The position numbers were made by a program, and so were the translations under genes. 15,739 bases of DNA from JADLHS01 sp036274115 (GTDB taxonomy: Bacteria > Verrucomicrobiota > Verrucomicrobiia > Limisphaerales > JADLHS01). Below, piece after piece: positions 12,646 through 15,739 of this stretch; within the stretch, counting starts at the first letter, position 1, and every line of letters begins with the position of its first letter. The stretch covers positions 1 to 15,739 of the forward strand of contig DASUGI010000054.1 in assembly GCA_036274115.1 (NCBI GenBank), in the 5' to 3' direction. The notes under the pieces were generated by a model, which did not search any database, was not told the DNA's origin, and saw only the letters and a program-made list of their open reading frames with translations.

Positions 12646-14714
12646 TTGCCGCGTCGTCCGCTCACGAGTTCTTTCGCCACGTTCTTCGCGCTGTAAACTT
12701 TGTTCAGCGCTTCCAGAATCGCCGCCGAGTGCACGGACGTGGCGCGGCCCGTTTTATCACTGAACGCGTAATCCCACGGCAGACTTCCCAACGTGCCGTC
12801 AAACACGATGCCGACGAATTCGCCGGCGCGATTCACGACCGGGCTGCCGGAGTTGCCGCCGATGATGTCGCACGTGCTGACAAAATTGAGCGGCGTCTTG
12901 AGATCGAGCCGCGACTTCCGCTTTTCCCAGACGGGCGGCAAATCAAACGGCGGCACATGGTTCATTTCCTTCGCCCGTTGATACAACCCCGCGAACGTAG
13001 TGAATGGGGGAATTGTCTTTCCGCCGTCCTCGTAGCCTTTCACCGTACCGAACGACAGGCGCAGTGTGAAGGTGGCATCGGGATAACCGGTTGTGCCGAG
13101 CAACGCGTTGCGCGCCCGGGAAATGGCAGCATGCGCCTGCTGTTTTATTTCGCCCTGGTCTTCGGCCCCTTTGCGCAGCGCGCGCGACTCGGCATCCACC
13201 AGGCGCGCCAGTTCAATCATCGGATCTTTGGCGGCCGTGACTGCTGCAGCACCACTGTTGTAAAGCTGTTTGCGAAAGGCGACGTCGCGCACCCTGGTTT
13301 GATTGATTAATTCCACCGCCCGATCCTGTGGTGATTTGCCGGCGAGAATGCTCCTCACCAGCGCATCGTCCGCTCCCAGTTTGCCGGCCAGATGGGTGAG
13401 CGAATCCGCCAGCAACAGAATCTCCAGGTCCGGGTAAATCGGTTTTTCGGAGAACAAACTCAACTCCAGCGATTCCTTGCCCGAATCCGAGAACTCGCGC
13501 AGCCGTTCGCCATTGGGCTTGGGCCGTTCGTCGCCGGCTCGCAGCAAGGTGCGGGCGATGCCGAAGCTCTCGCAGCTGAATGCCTGTGCGCTCTCGAGCA
13601 AACCATACCGGGTCGCTTGCGAGCCGAGAATTCGCGTCGCTTCTGCAATCTTGTCGTAGGCAACCCGCGCCTCTTCGAACTCGGCCTTCTCCGCAAGCTG
13701 GGCTCGAAATGCCTTCTCCGAGTTGATCCTGGCGGAGAAGAGTTCCGGTGACAGCAATCCCGCGAGGCGACCGTCGAACGCCTTGCGGCTGTTCTGCACT
13801 GAAAAAAAATCGTCCTGGGCACGGCGGGCATTTTCGGTGTTGCGCGCGCTCCAGTTGGCCAGCAGAACTTCGACGCGCTTGAGATTAGCGAGACGCGCCG
13901 GTAGGGCGACGTCGCGTTGATACTCGAGTTCAGTTACCGTCAGCAAACGGCTCGTGCGCCCGGGATGACCGCTGATGAAGACCAGTTCGCCATCCGCCGC
14001 GCCCTGGGGCGAAAACCGCAGGTAGGTGTCCAGCTTTACCGGCTTGTCGTTCTCGTAGGCACGGAAGAAACAAATATCCAGATCATACCGCGGAAACTCG
14101 AAGTTGTCCGGGTCACCACCGAAGTAGGCGATCTGTTGTTCGGGCGCAAAGACCAGGCGGACATCCGTGTAACGCTTGAAGCGATAAAGGTGGTACGCGC
14201 CTCCCTGCCAGAGCGTCACTACGTCTGAGCGTTGGCCAGTGCGATCGTGCGATTCCTTCTCAATCTCGGCGATAATCTTCCGGCGGGCGGCGAAGGCCGT
14301 GGCGGCGTCGGCATCCTTCGGCACGGCCGCGTTGACGCGCGCCGTGACGTCCTCGATGGATTGCAGCACGTTGAGTTCGAGGTCCAGGCATTTGATCTCT
14401 TCAGCCGGAGTTTTCGCCAGGAAACCGTCGCGCAGAAGATTGCGTTCGGGCGTGCTGAGCTTCTGCAAGGCGTCTGACGCGACGTGATGGTTGGAAATCA
14501 GCAGGCCGTCTTCACTTACGAAACTGCCCGAGCCGCCGGAGTTGAACCGCACGGACGACTTTTGCAAATGCCCGAGCCACTTGTCGGTGGCATCGAACTG
14601 GTAGCGCTCCCGGAACACCGCCCGCGGCGGCTGATTGAAGAGCCACATGCCTTCATCGGCTTGGGCGGAAACAGTCAGGACCATCAACAGCGAGGCGAGC
14701 CATTTACAATTCAT
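12642..14714 (-). CDS. S46-family dipeptidyl-peptidase (DPP7/DPP11 type)
   Basis: This 690-residue exported serine peptidase should release dipeptides from the N-termini of oligopeptides in the periplasm. The signal peptide (MNCKWLASLLMVLTVSAQA) is followed by DEGMWLFNQ, the usual mature start of S46 enzymes. Catalytic triad candidates are His77 in SNHHVASD (second of a His pair), Asp212 in RYDLDICFF, just after the conserved FGGDPDNFEFPR, and Ser622 in GGNSGSP. The residue 18 after Ser622 is Gly640 (FDG); by analogy with DPP7, Gly there suggests preference for hydrophobic residues, whereas DPP11 has Arg. The conserved Cys after the His pair is Val here. Length is normal for the family (about 690-720). 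It is first in an operon with the overlapping ykgJ-like gene. Such enzymes support growth on peptides. Confidence 0.93.
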   Translation of the reverse strand: MNCKWLASLLMVLTVSAQADEGMWLFNQPPRAVFRERYQFDATDKWLGHLQKSSVRFNSGGSGSFVSEDGLLISNHHVASDALQKLSTPERNLLRDGFLAKTPAEEIKCLDLELNVLQSIEDVTARVNAAVPKDADAATAFAARRKIIAEIEKESHDRTGQRSDVVTLWQGGAYHLYRFKRYTDVRLVFAPEQQIAYFGGDPDNFEFPRYDLDICFFRAYENDKPVKLDTYLRFSPQGAADGELVFISGHPGRTSRLLTVTELEYQRDVALPARLANLKRVEVLLANWSARNTENARRAQDDFFSVQNSRKAFDGRLAGLLSPELFSARINSEKAFRAQLAEKAEFEEARVAYDKIAEATRILGSQATRYGLLESAQAFSCESFGIARTLLRAGDERPKPNGERLREFSDSGKESLELSLFSEKPIYPDLEILLLADSLTHLAGKLGADDALVRSILAGKSPQDRAVELINQTRVRDVAFRKQLYNSGAAAVTAAKDPMIELARLVDAESRALRKGAEDQGEIKQQAHAAISRARNALLGTTGYPDATFTLRLSFGTVKGYEDGGKTIPPFTTFAGLYQRAKEMNHVPPFDLPPVWEKRKSRLDLKTPLNFVSTCDIIGGNSGSPVVNRAGEFVGIVFDGTLGSLPWDYAFSDKTGRATSVHSAAILEALNKVYSAKNVAKELVSGRRGK

Positions 14715-14774
14715 GCGCGCAAGTTAGCAGTGTTAGTCAAGGCCGTTCAAGCGCGCTGCTCGTTGTCCCCCGAA

Positions 14775-14909
14775 TCACGGCGCGACTCGCATCGCCGTGC
14801 GCCAGAAGCGGCGGGCATCCTGAAAAGGCGCGGCCTGCCAATAGATGAACTGGTTGCTCCCGCGGCTCCAGGCCGTTGCAACCGTCCAATCCACAGATTG
14901 GTGATCCGC
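14775..14909 (-). pseudogene. Possible relict of a secreted-protein C-terminal domain
   Basis: Within the 220-bp spacer between the S46 gene and the 95-residue unknown gene, one - strand frame is open for 44 codons without a proper start. It reads like protein: WTVATAWSRGSNQFIYWQ, then FQDARRFWRTAMRVAP and a stop. The pattern 'W..............F........RRF.R' resembles the end of the small beta domain seen at the C-terminus of the second hcp-like protein (GPWTRLAET...LFLRVEE). A decayed end of a lost exported-protein gene is possible, but a chance open frame is not excluded. Nothing else in 14715-14934 is supported. Confidence 0.25.
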
Positions 14910-14934
14910 TCAATGCGACAAACAGCAGAACAGA

Positions 14935-15222
14935 TCACTCTCGCGCATGCAGGAAGATGCGGTTGACCTCCGTGCGCACTTGTTCCGCCGTCCAATCCGG
15001 ATGCTGATGGCGGACGCCCGACGTCTTCAAGTCGCGCGCAAACCAGAACATCTGTTCCGCCAGTTTTAGTCGTCGCGCACCGGGCATCTTCCGGTAAATT
15101 GCAATCTGCTCCGGGCTTGGATCGTCGTCCGGGGTGCGATCGCGAACCAGCAACGTTTCGCGCAAGACCTCCGCCGTTGCAGACTCAGCGGGGTAATTGG
15201 TGTTGCGACTTTCCGTGCTCAA
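14935..15222 (-). CDS. Small unknown protein, HQHPDW-type
   Basis: This is a 95-residue protein without signal peptide or membrane helix. An in-frame TGA lies two codons before the TTG at 15222, and no ATG occurs before residue 46, so a TTG start (15222, or another TTG about 20 codons inside) is needed. The N-terminal third is acidic and polar (TPDDDPSPEQIAIYRKMPG). The rest is predicted helical, with ARRLKLAEQMFWFARDLKTSG, HQHPDWTAEQVRTEVNRIFLH and a short basic end. I remember small bacterial proteins of the form 'MT...RL..A..L...AR.LK..G.R..HPDW...QV..EVRRIF' that often precede a nucleotidyltransferase-like gene, but this is unverified. No such partner follows here; only a 220-bp spacer does. 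Function unknown. Confidence 0.65.
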   Translation of the reverse strand: MSTESRNTNYPAESATAEVLRETLLVRDRTPDDDPSPEQIAIYRKMPGARRLKLAEQMFWFARDLKTSGVRHQHPDWTAEQVRTEVNRIFLHARE

Positions 15223-15336
15223 GACTCAACCCTAACGGCAGGGTCAGAAGGCGTCAATCTGAGTTGGCAGCACCAAGCATTCGGTGGGCAACCGCGTCCG
15301 TTCCCCGCAGAACGGTAAATCTCCGGAGTGAAATTC

Positions 15337-15739
15337 CTATTGGACGCGTTGCGGATTTTGGTCACACCATCTGTCCACTAACTCCTGAGAGAATTTCATT
15401 TGGATTGAGAACCGCTCCGCGCAGCCCTTTTTTTGCAACTTTTCCAGTCCGCGCCTGGCCGAGGTTGGCCACGATATCTGGACAACTTCATCCAGCTCGC
15501 CTGATCTCGAAACATGAGAAATGTAAGACACCTTACCGCCATGAACCTCGCAACGTTTGAGAATCTCCTGAGTATCCGAAAGCGAAAACAACCATTTCAA
15601 TTCGTCCTCGTGTCCGGAACTGAGATTCCGCAATCCAGAGTAAATCACACCTTCTACAAACCGTTGATGTCGCTCACCAGCCTCCATCCGTTGTCTGCCT
15701 TCCTCGCGGCGTCTTGCCTCTGACTCCTCGTTAATCGCA
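15337..15739 (-). CDS. Unknown protein, 5' end outside the window
   Basis: An open frame of 133 codons and a TAG stop runs without interruption to the right edge, so the gene probably begins outside the window. A start at the ATG at 15687 (116 residues) is possible but less likely, because the codons before it read as a charged helix (EARRREEGRQRMEAGERHQRF) that continues smoothly. The visible part has no signal peptide, membrane helix or recognised motif; it is mixed alpha/beta with VSYISHV and VVQISWP strands and a basic segment (RRGLEKLQKKG). No family was recognised. It lies on the same strand as the 95-residue gene 114 bp downstream, so they may share a transcript. The intervening bases 15223-15336 hold nothing I can support. 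Confidence 0.55.
   Translation of the reverse strand, partial: AINEESEARRREEGRQRMEAGERHQRFVEGVIYSGLRNLSSGHEDELKWLFSLSDTQEILKRCEVHGGKVSYISHVSRSGELDEVVQISWPTSARRGLEKLQKKGCAERFSIQMKFSQELVDRWCDQNPQRVQ

Noticed and set aside
14735..14740. TTGACT as -35 box of the S46 gene
   Set aside because: It lies only about 20 bases before the start codon, so no -10 box at normal spacing fits before the ATG.
14747..14995. 82-codon - strand frame across the S46 upstream spacer
   Set aside because: It overlaps the better supported 95-residue gene and has a composition rich in Arg, Gly and Ala without motifs.

Overview
The window looks like chromosomal DNA of a free-living Gram-negative bacterium, most likely Verrucomicrobiota (Pedosphaera/Limisphaera-like; inferred from protein style, no marker gene is present). 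Supporting signs are many Sec-exported proteins, an S46 dipeptidyl-peptidase, a DUF3500 protein, a C-terminal 'SWP..AGHRYQI..S' domain typical of secreted verrucomicrobial proteins, GC-rich DNA, almost no recognisable Shine-Dalgarno sequences, and several dispersed-type repeats between genes. No tRNA, rRNA, CRISPR array, transposase or phage gene was seen.

Layout, left to right. Positions 1-147 hold the 3' end of katG (catalase-peroxidase). A repeat-bearing spacer (148-482) follows, with a hairpin, a GAGGA-type inverted repeat and a 'tccgtg' tandem repeat. Then come two overlapping + strand genes: an exported DUF3500 protein and a small exported protein resembling the N-terminal domain associated with HupE/UreJ proteins, carrying an EF-hand-like loop. 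Convergent to these, on the - strand, is a three-gene export operon read right to left: ABC ATPase, then an FtsX/MacB-type permease, then an HlyD-type adaptor (6396 down to 2060). Upstream of it on the same strand is a ClC anion channel/antiporter with two CBS domains (6513-8318), divergent from a MarR regulator (8394-8825). The 75-bp gap between them holds a perfect 7-bp inverted repeat inside both predicted promoters, a compact self-contained regulatory circuit.

Next is a secreted right-handed beta-helix protein (- strand), divergent from a pair of + strand genes encoding Hcp-fold proteins with Sec signal peptides. One is a clear Hcp homologue and the other is a diverged Hcp-like protein fused to a C-terminal beta-sandwich-like domain. 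No other type VI secretion gene lies nearby. After them is an intergenic stretch with two inverted copies of a REP-like palindrome (11752-11906). The right part holds an overlapping - strand pair, an S46 peptidase and a YkgJ-type cysteine-cluster protein. It ends with a 220-bp spacer that may contain a coding relict, a 95-residue unknown protein with a probable TTG start, and an unknown gene running off the right edge.

The most unusual items are the orphan exported Hcp pair, the MarR/ClC operator architecture together with the non-standard anion-filter residues of the ClC protein, and the REP-doublet. All functional statements come from reading the sequence and remembered family features; no database search was run.
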